DNA of 64,000 nt from CAITZA01 sp964401595 (GCA_964401595.1 CAYNZA010000001.1:5023-69022); one strand, 5' to 3'. Shown: positions 28,372 through 37,554, counted from the first letter of the stretch. The notes: a model not told the origin generated them from the sequence alone. A program made the numbers and translations.

Positions 28372-29712
28372 ATGAAAATAAAAAGTAATACATTAATTAG
28401 CGTTTTCTGTTTCTGTCTGTTGATGGTATTACTTTGTGAAAATCGGGCGTTTTGCGCTCCCAAGCCGGCCCCCAGACTTTTTAACCCGTATGACGTGGAG
28501 ACGCCATACGCCGGCCTGCAATTTCTCCATCCCGGGCCCAAAGTTAAAAAGCACGAGAGAGTAGAGCCGTACATACCGGCAGTAATCAATTATGGATTGA
28601 ATCAGGCGTTACCATCCAATGTTTCGCGGGGAATAGAGATGGACGCCGGTTGGGACCAGTTCAGCGGGACTCCTACCCTGAGGTTGGACTATTTTCAGGC
28701 GATCAAGGCGTGGAACGACAAGAGTGTGTTTTTATCGCCGAGAGTCAGTTTGAACGGGGTGAGGGAGAGCTACTCATTAGGGGCGGGCTTCAGACATCTG
28801 CTGACTTCAGATGCGATGTTCGGTTTCTACGCTTACTACGACTGGGTAAGGCCCAAAAAGGCCGGGGGAGATTTTCTGAGACAGGCGGTGGCCGGCTTTG
28901 AGCTTTCAGCTCTTCCTGGCTATTTCTCGGACCTTAAAATCTCCGCCAACGCCTATATTCCAACCAATGTCCGTGAGACGCTGGCTAAAGAGGGAACAAT
29001 GCTTTTCAGGGAATCGCTTCCGGAGGGCGGCGATTTAAAGGTTTCCCTACTTGCCCCAACAGTGTTTCCCTACTTCGACATTCGCCTTGAGGGTCAGGCA
29101 CACACATATCGCGCTTCCAACACCAACGTTACTGGACACAGGGCAATGGTTTCCTTCAATTCGAGGGACGGCATGCTGAACGCCAATGTCAATTATGGGC
29201 GTGACAGCGCCTGGGGAGAGCAGTATTCATTGATGGCAGGAGTAAACCTGGCTTTTGACTGGAACAGCCTTTTGAAAGGGGAGAACCCGTTCTCAGCTCC
29301 TTACAAGGTTTTTGACAAAAGATATAACCGGAAGATCAGGGAGGGCCTTTTCACCAAGGCAGTCAGGAAGCACGATCTTCCCCTGAATCGTTCCGAGATA
29401 AGAAGCACCATAATGGCTAACATATCCGGTGAGACGGTAACTTTTACGGGTGGTTTCCCGGACATACCCAATTCTGTCGTCACTGTGCAGATATCGCAAA
29501 GTCCGTGGCGCGACTGCATGGACATCCCAACTGACGAAAAAGGTTCGTACTACGGCATGATAAGCCTTCCACCAGGGACCTGTAAAATACGCCTTGTGCA
29601 TAAACCAAGCGGAAGAGCTACAGAGTCCAGAACGATCATGATCACCGACAATCAGGAAGGTGGGCCAAGCCCATTAGAAGCGGAAACCTGGCAAACCACT
29701 CCTGAATTCTAG
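28372..29712 (+). CDS. Inverse autotransporter-type beta-barrel protein, short
   Basis: 446 residues from ATG 28372; the frame is open 36 codons further back through AT-rich sequence. Signal peptide ending in CENRAFCA. Residues ~60-330 match the intimin/invasin-type inverse autotransporter barrel: NQALPSNVSRGIEMDAGWDQF, SPRVSLNG, SLGAGFRHLL and FGFYAYYDW. About 100 residues follow, with one Ig- or carboxypeptidase-regulatory-like strand domain (TVTFTGGFPDIPNSVVTVQI). There is no long passenger repeat array as in classical intimins. The upstream 336 bases are AT-rich and contain a TTGACA at 28312 and an inverted repeat at 28336-28353. Confidence 0.68.
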   Translation: MKIKSNTLISVFCFCLLMVLLCENRAFCAPKPAPRLFNPYDVETPYAGLQFLHPGPKVKKHERVEPYIPAVINYGLNQALPSNVSRGIEMDAGWDQFSGTPTLRLDYFQAIKAWNDKSVFLSPRVSLNGVRESYSLGAGFRHLLTSDAMFGFYAYYDWVRPKKAGGDFLRQAVAGFELSALPGYFSDLKISANAYIPTNVRETLAKEGTMLFRESLPEGGDLKVSLLAPTVFPYFDIRLEGQAHTYRASNTNVTGHRAMVSFNSRDGMLNANVNYGRDSAWGEQYSLMAGVNLAFDWNSLLKGENPFSAPYKVFDKRYNRKIREGLFTKAVRKHDLPLNRSEIRSTIMANISGETVTFTGGFPDIPNSVVTVQISQSPWRDCMDIPTDEKGSYYGMISLPPGTCKIRLVHKPSGRATESRTIMITDNQEGGPSPLEAETWQTTPEF

Positions 29713-29753
29713 GCCTTAAATTTCGGCGCATGCCTCGCCCTTACGGTCCAGCT

Positions 29754-32700
29754 TTACATGTTCCTTCTGTACCTGCCGCCTGCTCTGTAAAGGGTGTCGG
29801 AAATCTGCCCCAGAGAGCAGTATTTGGTAGTCTCCATCAATTGCTCGAACAGATTCTCCCCTGACTGCGCAGTCCTGAACAGTTTGGCCAAGGCTTCCGG
29901 ACCGGTTTTTGCGTTTCTTTCGTGGAACTGCTTGAGCCTGTCCAGTTGCGACTGTTTTTCCTGCTCTGTCCCTCTGGCCAGTTCCACCGCAGTCAGTTCA
30001 AGCTCAAATGCGTTTTCCTTAAGGAATGTGTTCACTCCGATAATCGGATACTCGCCGGTCGATTTCATTGTTTCGTAATGGAGTGACTCGTCCTGGATTT
30101 TGGTTCTCTGGTAGCCTGTCTCCATTGCACCAAGGACTCCGCCCCGCTGTGAGATCCTGTCGAACTCGGTGAGAACCGCTTCCTCAACAAGGTCGGTCAA
30201 TTCTTCCAGGATGAAACTTCCCTGGTTGATGTTGTCACATCTTGAAATTCCCCATTCCCTGTTGATGATCATCTGAATGGCCAGCGCTCTTCTGACAGAC
30301 TCCTCACTGGGAGTTGTTATGGCTTCATCGTAAGAATTGGTGTGCAACGAATTGCAGTTGTCATAGATTGCAATCAGGGCCTGCAGTGTAGTTCGAATGT
30401 CGTTGAACTGTATTTCCTGGGCATGAAGGGATCGTCCGCTGGTCTGGATGTGATATTTCAGCTTCTGAGACCGTTCATTGGCGTTATATTTGTCCCTCAT
30501 CGTCACTGCCCAGATACGCCTGGCTACGCGGCCTATGACGCTGTATTCCGGTTCCAGCCCGTTAGAAAAGAAGAAACTGAGATTCGGGGCAAAGTCATCG
30601 ATCTTCATCCCTCTGGAGAGGTAATATTCGACGTAGGTGAAGCCGTTTGCCAGAGTGAAAGCCAACTGTGTGATCGGATTGGCGCCGGCTTCAGCTATGT
30701 GGTAACCAGAAATGGATACAGAATAAAAGTTGCGGACATTGTTTTTAATGAAAAATTCCTGAATGTCACCCATCATCTTCAAGGAGAAGTCAGTTGAAAA
30801 TATGCATGTGTTCTGGCCCTGATCCTCTTTCAGTATATCTGCCTGGACGGTTCCACGAACTGAACTGAGCACATCCGCCCTGATCCTGGAAGCCTGTTCT
30901 GCGTTTGGCTCGCCCCCTGTCTCCTCCCTGAATTTTTCAAACTGCTGGTCAATGGCCGTGTTGAAAAACATTGCCAGCATGATGGGCGCAGGCCCGTTGA
31001 TCGTCATGGAGACAGAACTGTTGGGAGCGCTCAGATCAAATCCTGAGTAAAGCGCCTTAACGTCGTCCAGGGTGCAGATGGAAACGCCCGATGTCCCTAT
31101 TTTACCGTAAATATCAGGCCTTTCCTCAGGATCACGACCATAGAGAGTGACAGAGTCAAAGGCAGTCGATAGTCTCTTGGCTGAACTGTTGGCTGAAAGG
31201 TATTTGAAACGACGGTTTGTGCGGAACGGATCACCTTCCCCTGCGAACATTCTCGTAGGGTCCTCATCCTGACGTTTGAATGGAAAAACTCCCGCCGTGT
31301 AAGGGAACATCCCGGGCAGGTTCTCTCTAAGTCTCCAGCGAAGCAGTTCACCCATGTCTACGAACTTGGGCAGCGCAATCCTGGACATCATCGTCCCGCT
31401 CAATGTTTTTGCCTTGAGCTTTGTGGGAATTTTTCGGCCACGGACTTCGAAGATGTAATCATCTCCAGAGTAGGACTGCTTGATGTTCTCCCATTCGCCT
31501 ACAAGTCTTAGAGCCTTCGGATCAAGACGTTTCTCAATATCTTCCTGAAGACACTTGATACCCTCCAGGGCCTGCGTGGCGTCGCATCCAACGCCAAAGA
31601 GCAGTTCCTTTTCAACTTCATCAAGATGCCACAACCTTCGAACCAGGTCCTCCTGCTCTTTACCCCACTGGTGATATTTCCTGACAGTTTCGGCAATCTC
31701 GGACAGATAGCCCGCACGCTCTATGGGAATGATAATTGTTTTGGAAGAAGGTTTCTTGTCCGGTCTGGCAGTAAGCGGTGTTTTCCAGTCTAACCCAGTT
31801 TTCTGCGCGCAGGTCTGAACAATAGCCGAATACAGGCCGGTCACCCCATCATCGTTGAAACGCGAGGCAATAGAACCGTAGACAGGAAAGTCTTCCAGGG
31901 TTTTATAGAAATCCATCCGGTTTCTCTGAACCTGTTTTCTGACATCGTGAATGGCGTCTTCTGATCCCTGCCTGTCGAATTTATTAATGGCTATGAGATC
32001 TGCGAAATCGAGCATGTCAATCTTCTCGAGCTGACTCTGAGCGCCGAATTCAGATGTCATTACGTAGAGTGAAACATCGACTAGAGGGACGATTGCGGCG
32101 TCTCCCTGTCCTATACCGGCAGTCTCTACCACTATGAAGTCGAACCCGGCCGCCTTGAGAGCCAGGATGGATTCTTCCATGTGATTGGGGATTTCCATGC
32201 CATGACTTCTTGTAGCCATTGACCGGTAGTAGACACGATCCGTGTGGATGGAGTTCATCCTTATCCTGTCCCCCAATAATGCTCCTCCGGTTTTTCTGCG
32301 GGTAGGATCGACGGAAATTATGCCTACTGTCTTGTCCTTCTGGTCGTTAAGAAATCTGAGCACCAGTTCGTCCGTCAGTGAGGACTTGCCTGCGCCTCCG
32401 GTGCCCGTGATCCCCAGAACCGGGATAACTTTGTCGCCCTTCTTCTCTGAGAGTCTTTGCAGTATATCGTTTAGCGATCCGTTATTTCTCTCCTTCGCCG
32501 TCTCGATACATGAAATCAGTCTCGATATCTGTCTCCAGCTTTGAGGCCCGATTTCATCAAGGTCCATGTCAAGATTCCCATCAGACACCGCAAAGTCAGA
32601 CATTTCAAGAAAACGGTCGATCATGCCCTGCAGACCGTATTTTCGGCCATCATCAGGGCTGAATATTTTCGCTACCCCGTAGGCTTCGAGTTCCCGAATT

Positions 32701-33029
32701 TCCTCAGGCACAATGACTCCGCCCCCGCCGCCAAAGACCCGAACGTGCTCGCTGCCGAACTCCCTGAGAAGGTCTACGGTGTATTTGAAGTACTCCATGT
32801 GCCCACCCTGATAGGAACTCAGACCGATGGCCTGGGCGTCTTCCTGAACTGCCGCAGTGACAACCTCGGATACTGAACGATTATGCCCCAGATGTATCAC
32901 CTCAGCTCCTGACGACTGCAGAATGCGACGCATGATGTTTATGGCCGCGTCATGCCCGTCAAATAATGAAGCCGCTGTCACCACCCTTATGCGATTTTTT
33001 GGTTGATAAGGCTTTGAGACTGAATTCAT
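29754..33029 (-). CDS. icmF: Fused isobutyryl-CoA mutase (IcmF)
   Basis: 1091 residues; ATG 33029 follows GGAGG. Domains in order: B12-binding Rossmann domain (SLFDGHDAAINIMRR with the cobalt-ligand His, VIHLGHNRSV), MeaI/ArgK-type GTPase chaperone (GITGTGGAGKSSLTDEL near residue 209, NKFD), a linker, and the acyl-CoA mutase barrel (AGVFPFKRQDEDPTRMFAGEG, TSGVSICTLDD). This three-part fusion in one chain is the hallmark of IcmF, which interconverts isobutyryl-CoA and n-butyryl-CoA (some act on pivalyl-CoA) with adenosylcobalamin. It is monocistronic, with its own promoter and a palindromic candidate operator. Confidence 0.93.
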   Translation of the reverse strand: MNSVSKPYQPKNRIRVVTAASLFDGHDAAINIMRRILQSSGAEVIHLGHNRSVSEVVTAAVQEDAQAIGLSSYQGGHMEYFKYTVDLLREFGSEHVRVFGGGGGVIVPEEIRELEAYGVAKIFSPDDGRKYGLQGMIDRFLEMSDFAVSDGNLDMDLDEIGPQSWRQISRLISCIETAKERNNGSLNDILQRLSEKKGDKVIPVLGITGTGGAGKSSLTDELVLRFLNDQKDKTVGIISVDPTRRKTGGALLGDRIRMNSIHTDRVYYRSMATRSHGMEIPNHMEESILALKAAGFDFIVVETAGIGQGDAAIVPLVDVSLYVMTSEFGAQSQLEKIDMLDFADLIAINKFDRQGSEDAIHDVRKQVQRNRMDFYKTLEDFPVYGSIASRFNDDGVTGLYSAIVQTCAQKTGLDWKTPLTARPDKKPSSKTIIIPIERAGYLSEIAETVRKYHQWGKEQEDLVRRLWHLDEVEKELLFGVGCDATQALEGIKCLQEDIEKRLDPKALRLVGEWENIKQSYSGDDYIFEVRGRKIPTKLKAKTLSGTMMSRIALPKFVDMGELLRWRLRENLPGMFPYTAGVFPFKRQDEDPTRMFAGEGDPFRTNRRFKYLSANSSAKRLSTAFDSVTLYGRDPEERPDIYGKIGTSGVSICTLDDVKALYSGFDLSAPNSSVSMTINGPAPIMLAMFFNTAIDQQFEKFREETGGEPNAEQASRIRADVLSSVRGTVQADILKEDQGQNTCIFSTDFSLKMMGDIQEFFIKNNVRNFYSVSISGYHIAEAGANPITQLAFTLANGFTYVEYYLSRGMKIDDFAPNLSFFFSNGLEPEYSVIGRVARRIWAVTMRDKYNANERSQKLKYHIQTSGRSLHAQEIQFNDIRTTLQALIAIYDNCNSLHTNSYDEAITTPSEESVRRALAIQMIINREWGISRCDNINQGSFILEELTDLVEEAVLTEFDRISQRGGVLGAMETGYQRTKIQDESLHYETMKSTGEYPIIGVNTFLKENAFELELTAVELARGTEQEKQSQLDRLKQFHERNAKTGPEALAKLFRTAQSGENLFEQLMETTKYCSLGQISDTLYRAGGRYRRNM

Positions 33030-33128
33030 GATGCCTCCATAAGGGAGACTTACCCGCCATGGCTTTTAGCAATGGACGAAGCCCCCGAGAGAAAACCAAG
33101 AACTTTGTAGCGATTAGGGGAACGCATC

Positions 33129-33146
33129 CCATAAGGACACTTATGG
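33129..33146 (-). promoter_or_regulatory. Palindromic candidate operator at the icmF transcription start
   Basis: A perfect 7-4-7 inverted repeat (CCATAAG, TGTC, CTTATGG on the minus strand) abuts the -10 element at 33147. A dimeric repressor bound here would block initiation. Which regulator binds is unknown. Confidence 0.5.
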
Positions 33147-33175
33147 ATAGTATATTCTTTGGCATCTGTTTTCAA
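33147..33175 (-). promoter_or_regulatory. Sigma70-type promoter of icmF
   Basis: TTGAAA (33170-33175) and TACTAT (33147-33152) are separated by 17 bases on the minus strand. The leader would be about 110 bases. Confidence 0.55.
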
Positions 33176-33243
33176 GTATATTGACTCACGGCCTGACTGA
33201 TGGATGCGACTACGGGGCAGTCGCACGATTCATTGCGCAAACA

Positions 33244-33272
33244 TTGACAAATCTTTATTTTGATGGTAGTTT
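33244..33272 (+). promoter_or_regulatory. Candidate promoter of the secreted hydrolase gene
   Basis: TTGACA (33244-33249), 17 bases, TAGTTT (33267-33272). A 7-bp hairpin (TGCGACT / AGTCGCA, 33205-33225) lies just upstream. These sites share the 335-base divergent region with the icmF promoter. Confidence 0.4.
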
Positions 33273-33364
33273 TAGAGACTAAATCAATATGATAACTGTG
33301 TTTTTTCATGTTTAACGCTAGGTAATAGCCTGTTTGCCATTTTTATGTGAACACGTTTTAGCGA

Positions 33365-34249
33365 ATGTCTCACGTTAAAGGTATGGAGTCGTCAGTGCTA
33401 AACAACCCGCTTCGGCCGTCACTCCTGTTTTTGCTGGCAGCGTTGTTGTCCGTGGTGGTTTCGTCGTCCACGGCGTGGGCCTATTTCAGGGTGGAGGCGC
33501 CGGTCGATAAGAAATCTACGTTGCCAGTCTACGTTTTCCTTCCTCAATGCGGTGTCAGCACACCTTTACCGGCCGTAGTGGTTGGTGTAGGCGTAGGCGG
33601 AACACAAATAGCCCAATATCGCGAGCACTGTCAGTTACTGGCGGACAGAAACTACGTCGTGGCGCTTATAGATCCGTCCAATCACCCTGAAGAGATGGCG
33701 CCCGGGCCCTGGAACTGGGACCGTGGGACGGGCTACATGCTTGGAAGCCTGAATCAGGGCGTGGTGGCGACCAAATTATTCTTTGGAAACCAGTGGTATC
33801 TCAACGCAATTGGAGCAACGGTCAATTACCTTATCTGTTCGCCCTGGGTTGACAAATCCAGGATAGCGTTGTCGGGATTTTCCCAGCCGGCCAATGCGGC
33901 TCTGGCCTACGCCTGCAAGGATCCGAGGATCAAGGCTGTCGTCTGGAATTACGGCGGCTGGCCTTGGGTCATGCCCTATGAGCCTTTCAGGTTGCCGCCG
34001 GTGCAGATATTCCACGGGGAAAAAGACGATGTTTACGACGTAAAATACGCCAGGGAACTCGCATTGAACCTGAAGACCAGCATGCGCCCGCATGAAGTCA
34101 ACATATACCCCGACCAAAAGCATATGTTCAATATATACTACGACTTGAGAACCGAAAACAGGTTCATGAAGCCTGCGATGCTGGACGCATTTGAGAGGAT
34201 GGTGGGCTTCCTGAACAGGATATTGGGACACAACAAAGGCAAAAACTGA
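33365..34249 (+). CDS. Secreted alpha/beta hydrolase (dienelactone hydrolase-like)
   Basis: 294 residues; the start may instead be ATG 33383, as neither has a clear ribosome site. Signal peptide through SSSTAWA. Alpha/beta hydrolase features: PAVVVGVGVGG, the nucleophile strand RIALSGFSQPANAAL, the acid in GEKDDVYD and the His in DQKHMF. The nucleophile elbow is GFSQP, not the classic GxSxG, so activity is not certain. The DLH-like fold and the triad order support an esterase or lactonase in the periplasm. Confidence 0.72.
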   Translation: MSHVKGMESSVLNNPLRPSLLFLLAALLSVVVSSSTAWAYFRVEAPVDKKSTLPVYVFLPQCGVSTPLPAVVVGVGVGGTQIAQYREHCQLLADRNYVVALIDPSNHPEEMAPGPWNWDRGTGYMLGSLNQGVVATKLFFGNQWYLNAIGATVNYLICSPWVDKSRIALSGFSQPANAALAYACKDPRIKAVVWNYGGWPWVMPYEPFRLPPVQIFHGEKDDVYDVKYARELALNLKTSMRPHEVNIYPDQKHMFNIYYDLRTENRFMKPAMLDAFERMVGFLNRILGHNKGKN

Positions 34250-34294
34250 AAAAGCCCGACGCTCTTCAAATTACATCAGAGCATCAGGCTTTTT
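34249..34294. terminator. Bidirectional terminator between convergent genes
   Basis: A 17-base stem with two mismatches (arms 34249-34265 and 34278-34294), GC core flanked by AAAAA and TTTTT. It serves the hydrolase gene on the plus strand and the ACT-domain gene on the minus strand. Confidence 0.85.
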
Positions 34295-34303
34295 AGAGGT
34301 AAT

Positions 34304-34741
34304 CTAAATATCGTAGATTTCCGGCCCCAGGATTCTTATCCATTCTTCCGAGAGAGCCTTACCCGCCCTGGAGCAGTCATCCACTCTCAGGGCTACGACC
34401 TGCCCTGCCCCCATGATCATTGAGCCACGCAGGAAATAAATGTCCTCTATGTTCACATGCGCCATCTTGAGCGGCTTGAGTATGGCGTTTATCCCTCCGG
34501 GATGATGCGGGGCTTCAACTGCCAAAATCTCTCTGACAACCAGTTCGTAGCCGGCGGTTACCAGTACGTTTGCAGCTTTATCCGGATCGCTCACCACAAG
34601 GCCTGCGATTCCAACATCCCCTTCGACTCTGGCGCTTAGCCCGATTATGTCGACACCGGAGGATGTCAGCGTCTCCACAACGTCCGATAGGGCGCCCGGT
34701 ATGTTCTTCAGTTCTACGGCCAACTCCTGAACAGTTTTCAT
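34304..34741 (-). CDS. Tandem ACT-domain protein
   Basis: 145 residues from ATG 34741, five bases after GGAGG; TTG 34753 is possible. Two ACT-like repeats: VQELAVELKNIPGALSDVVE and, after about 70 residues, VEAPHHPGGINAILKPLKMA, both with the Gly-containing ligand loop. Stand-alone ACT pairs bind amino acids. It is the last gene of the 2-oxoacid:ferredoxin oxidoreductase operon (39 bases after the gamma subunit), so it may sense the amino acid whose 2-oxoacid is oxidised. That link is inferred. Confidence 0.82.
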   Translation of the reverse strand: MKTVQELAVELKNIPGALSDVVETLTSSGVDIIGLSARVEGDVGIAGLVVSDPDKAANVLVTAGYELVVREILAVEAPHHPGGINAILKPLKMAHVNIEDIYFLRGSMIMGAGQVVALRVDDCSRAGKALSEEWIRILGPEIYDI

Positions 34742-34791
34742 CGTGGCCTCCAACGCTAATTATGCGAATGTTAAAATAATTGCAGCACCTA

Positions 34792-35337
34792 TCAATTGTT
34801 CTCCAAACCGAACTTTATCCCTGCCTCCAAAGCCTTCTGATTCATCTCTATAAGGCTTTGTTTCTTGCCTTGAAGCACTTTCTCAATTGCCGACAACAGC
34901 GCGGAGGTTGAAACGATTCCTGTCTTCGCTGCCACTACTCCCAGCATCACCATGTTCAGCGATCTATCGGCTCCCATGTCATGCGCCAGGGTGTTTACCG
35001 GAGCCTTGACCACATTTATGTCGTCTCTGGTCGGCGCCTCAGTGATCAGATCACTATTGAGGAACATGATTCCGCCAGGTTTAACAGTGCTCTGGTACTT
35101 GACCATCGAGGGATAGTTCATGACCACCACGAACTCGGGCGATGAAGCTATAGGGGACGCTATTTCCTCTTCTGAAACAACCACCGTGCAGTTGGCTGTG
35201 CCGCCTCGCACTTCCGCCCCGTAAGACGGCAGGTATGTCACATGCTTGTCCTCGTTCATGCCAGCGAAAGCCAGGACGTACCCCATCATGAGCACTCCCT
35301 GACCACCAAAACCGGAAAAAGTAATCTTAAGCGACAT
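34792..35337 (-). CDS. 2-oxoacid:ferredoxin oxidoreductase, gamma subunit
   Basis: 181 residues with the gamma-subunit fold: ITFSGFGGQGVLMMGYVLA at the start, then YGAEVRGGTANC and the NYPSMVKY region. It helps bind the acyl-CoA/CoA side of the complex. It overlaps the beta subunit's end by 11 bases, showing tight translational coupling. Confidence 0.9.
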   Translation of the reverse strand: MSLKITFSGFGGQGVLMMGYVLAFAGMNEDKHVTYLPSYGAEVRGGTANCTVVVSEEEIASPIASSPEFVVVMNYPSMVKYQSTVKPGGIMFLNSDLITEAPTRDDINVVKAPVNTLAHDMGADRSLNMVMLGVVAAKTGIVSTSALLSAIEKVLQGKKQSLIEMNQKALEAGIKFGLENN

Positions 35338-36064
35338 CCTTGATCACCTTCACAGGAAAGATTTTTGACATGGTCTCTTCAACCCACTTGATGGATTCCA
35401 CCGGAGACTTTTTCCAGTTCGTCGGACAGGGCGACAGGACTTCCACCAGGGAGAAGCCTTTGTCCTCAAGTTGAATCTCGAACGCTTTCCTGATCGCCTT
35501 CTTTGTCCTGTTCACGCCCTTGGGATTGGTAACAGTCGTTCTCTCAATATAAACGCTGCCTGCAGCGAGAGCCAGCATGGCGCTGAGGTCCAGAGGATTT
35601 CCATCCCTGAGGGGCATGCGTCCGCCGGGAGATGTAGTGGTGACCTGTCCGGTAAGGGTTGTAGGGGCCATCTGCCCTCCGGTCATGCCGTAAACAGCGT
35701 TATTGACGAATATGCAGGTCACGCGCTCGCCACGATTGGCCGCATGAATGGTCTCTGCAGTCCCGATTGCGGCTATGTCGCCATCACCCTGATAGGTAAA
35801 GACGACCCTGTCCGGAAGCATTCGTTTGATGCCGGTGGCGACTGCGGCTGCGCGCCCATGAGGGGCCTCACACATGTCCACATCAAAATAGTTATATGCC
35901 AGGACGGCGCATCCGGCCGGGGGCACGCCAATACATTTATCCTGAATACCCAGTTCGTCGATGACCTCACAGACGAGGCGATGTATAACACTGTGTCCGC
36001 ATCCCGGACAGTAGTGGAAAGGAACATCTTTTAACGATCTGGGCCTGCTGAATATTTTTTTCAC
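35327..36064 (-). CDS. 2-oxoacid:ferredoxin oxidoreductase, beta (TPP) subunit
   Basis: 245 residues from GTG 36064 with GGGAG 8 bases upstream. Thiamine-diphosphate binding is indicated by YQGDGDIAAIG and the later NNAVYGMTGGQ. The cluster cysteines appear as CPGCGH near the start, with later cysteines. Together with the alpha subunit it decarboxylates the 2-oxoacid and reduces ferredoxin. Confidence 0.92.
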   Translation of the reverse strand: MKKIFSRPRSLKDVPFHYCPGCGHSVIHRLVCEVIDELGIQDKCIGVPPAGCAVLAYNYFDVDMCEAPHGRAAAVATGIKRMLPDRVVFTYQGDGDIAAIGTAETIHAANRGERVTCIFVNNAVYGMTGGQMAPTTLTGQVTTTSPGGRMPLRDGNPLDLSAMLALAAGSVYIERTTVTNPKGVNRTKKAIRKAFEIQLEDKGFSLVEVLSPCPTNWKKSPVESIKWVEETMSKIFPVKVIKDVA

Positions 36065-36138
36065 GTCTTAGACTCCCGTGTCTCGATACGAAAAGACAGA
36101 ACAATCGCACAAACCAATTAACGGAAAACAACCTGCGC

Positions 36139-37218
36139 CTAAGCAGACTTCTTGACCGCTCCGTTAGCCACTCCGGTGAGAACCCCCGATATTTCCTCGG
36201 GAGTGGAGACCACGCCACCCGGGCGGCCGTAGAAAGTGACGGGGCACTTGCCTTCGACCGACAGCCTGACGTCTTCGACCATCTGGCCGGTGCTCATCTC
36301 AAAGACCACGATGTGATCAACATTCCTGCTCAGGGAGGACAAGGCCTCTCCCGGGAAAGGCCATAGAGTCTTGGGCCGGTAAAGCCCCGCCTTGATGCCG
36401 TTGGAACGAACCCTGTGGACGGCGCCTTTGGCGACTCTGGCCGCCGTTCCATAGGCGACTATGACCAACTCCGCATCATCGCACATGTAAATTTCCTGGT
36501 CGGCCAACTCAGCCGTAATAGCCTCATATTTGCGGACCAGCCTCCAGTTCAGTTCTTCTTCCTTGGGCGGGTCCAGCCACAACGAACGTATTATCCTGCT
36601 AGGGCGACCCTGAGCCCCTTTGAGAGCCCATTCCTTTACCGGTAGTGTTGAGACATCGATCGGGTCGGGGAAAATTACCGGTTCCATCATTTGCCCCATC
36701 ATGCCATCTCCCAGGATCATCACCGGTGTGCGGTACCTGTCGGCGAGGTCAAAAGCCTGCCTGGTCATGTCAGCTATTTCCTGACCGTATGCAGGTGAGA
36801 GAACTATAACACGGTAGTCCCCGTGACCACCGCCCCGGGTGGCCTGAAAATAGTCACCCTGGGCCGGAGCGATATTGCCAAGACCGGGTCCGCCCCGCAT
36901 CATGTTTACGATGACTGCCGGCAGTTCCATGGCAGCCAGATAGGAGATGCCTTCCTGTTTGAGACTTATGCCCGGGCTTGAAGAAGATGTCATAACCCTG
37001 GCGCCGGTAGCGGCAGCTCCAATAACCATATTTATCGACGCTATTTCGCTTTCGGCCTGAACAAATACGCTGTCAGGCATTTTTGCGAACGCGGATGCCA
37101 TATACTCGGGAAGTTCATTCTGTGGAGTAATTGGGTAACCGAAATAGGCCCTGCATCCGGATCGAATGGCGGCCTCACCCAACACATGCGTTCCCCGCAT
37201 GAGAGTTTTGGCGGACAT
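36139..37218 (-). CDS. vorB: 2-oxoacid:ferredoxin oxidoreductase, alpha subunit (VorB-like)
   Basis: 359 residues from ATG 37218 (GAGG 8 bases upstream; the frame opens at TTG 37239). Features: MRGTHVLGEAAIRSGCRAYFGYPITPQNELPEYM (seen in full, typical of the VorB group), GARVMTSSSSPGISL, MMRGGPGLGN and AQGDYFQATRGGGHGDY. By likeness this is the 3-methyl-2-oxobutanoate (branched-chain) type rather than pyruvate or 2-oxoglutarate, though specificity cannot be settled by eye. Confidence 0.85.
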   Translation of the reverse strand: MSAKTLMRGTHVLGEAAIRSGCRAYFGYPITPQNELPEYMASAFAKMPDSVFVQAESEIASINMVIGAAATGARVMTSSSSPGISLKQEGISYLAAMELPAVIVNMMRGGPGLGNIAPAQGDYFQATRGGGHGDYRVIVLSPAYGQEIADMTRQAFDLADRYRTPVMILGDGMMGQMMEPVIFPDPIDVSTLPVKEWALKGAQGRPSRIIRSLWLDPPKEEELNWRLVRKYEAITAELADQEIYMCDDAELVIVAYGTAARVAKGAVHRVRSNGIKAGLYRPKTLWPFPGEALSSLSRNVDHIVVFEMSTGQMVEDVRLSVEGKCPVTFYGRPGGVVSTPEEISGVLTGVANGAVKKSA

Positions 37219-37250
37219 AATGCTTTCCTCACTAGACAATAATGTTGAGA

Positions 37251-37490
37251 TTACTCTTTTTCTTCGCGATAAACTTCAATTGCTACATCCGGGCAGATCA
37301 GAGCGCACAGACTGCAACCGGTGCATCCTGACTTATCAGGCTCCGAGGGGTTTTCAGTGGAAACCTCGGCTGGATAATACCCTTTTGTATTAAGTTTCTC
37401 GGATATCCCAATGGTTTTCTTGGGGCACACGGTGACACATAAACCACAACCCTTGCACCGTTCCCTATCGATGTCGATTCGACCTTTCAA
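37251..37490 (-). CDS. 2x[4Fe-4S] ferredoxin subunit (delta) of the 2-oxoacid oxidoreductase
   Basis: 79 residues from TTG 37490, 8 bases behind GGGAG. Two CxxCxxCxxxCP clusters, CKGCGLCVTVCP and CTGCSLCALICP, are separated by a 35-residue loop. It carries electrons from the beta subunit to external ferredoxin. First gene of the operon. Confidence 0.93.
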   Translation of the reverse strand: MKGRIDIDRERCKGCGLCVTVCPKKTIGISEKLNTKGYYPAEVSTENPSEPDKSGCTGCSLCALICPDVAIEVYREEKE

Positions 37491-37525
37491 TTTTTATTCT
37501 CCCGGACAAGAAAAGTTAAACACTT

Positions 37526-37554
37526 AAACTATTCCTGAATTTTTACCAAGTCAA
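37526..37554 (-). promoter_or_regulatory. Promoter of the 2-oxoacid oxidoreductase operon
   Basis: TTGACT (37549-37554), 17 bases, TAGTTT (37526-37531) on the minus strand, about 35 bases before the first start codon. Confidence 0.5.
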
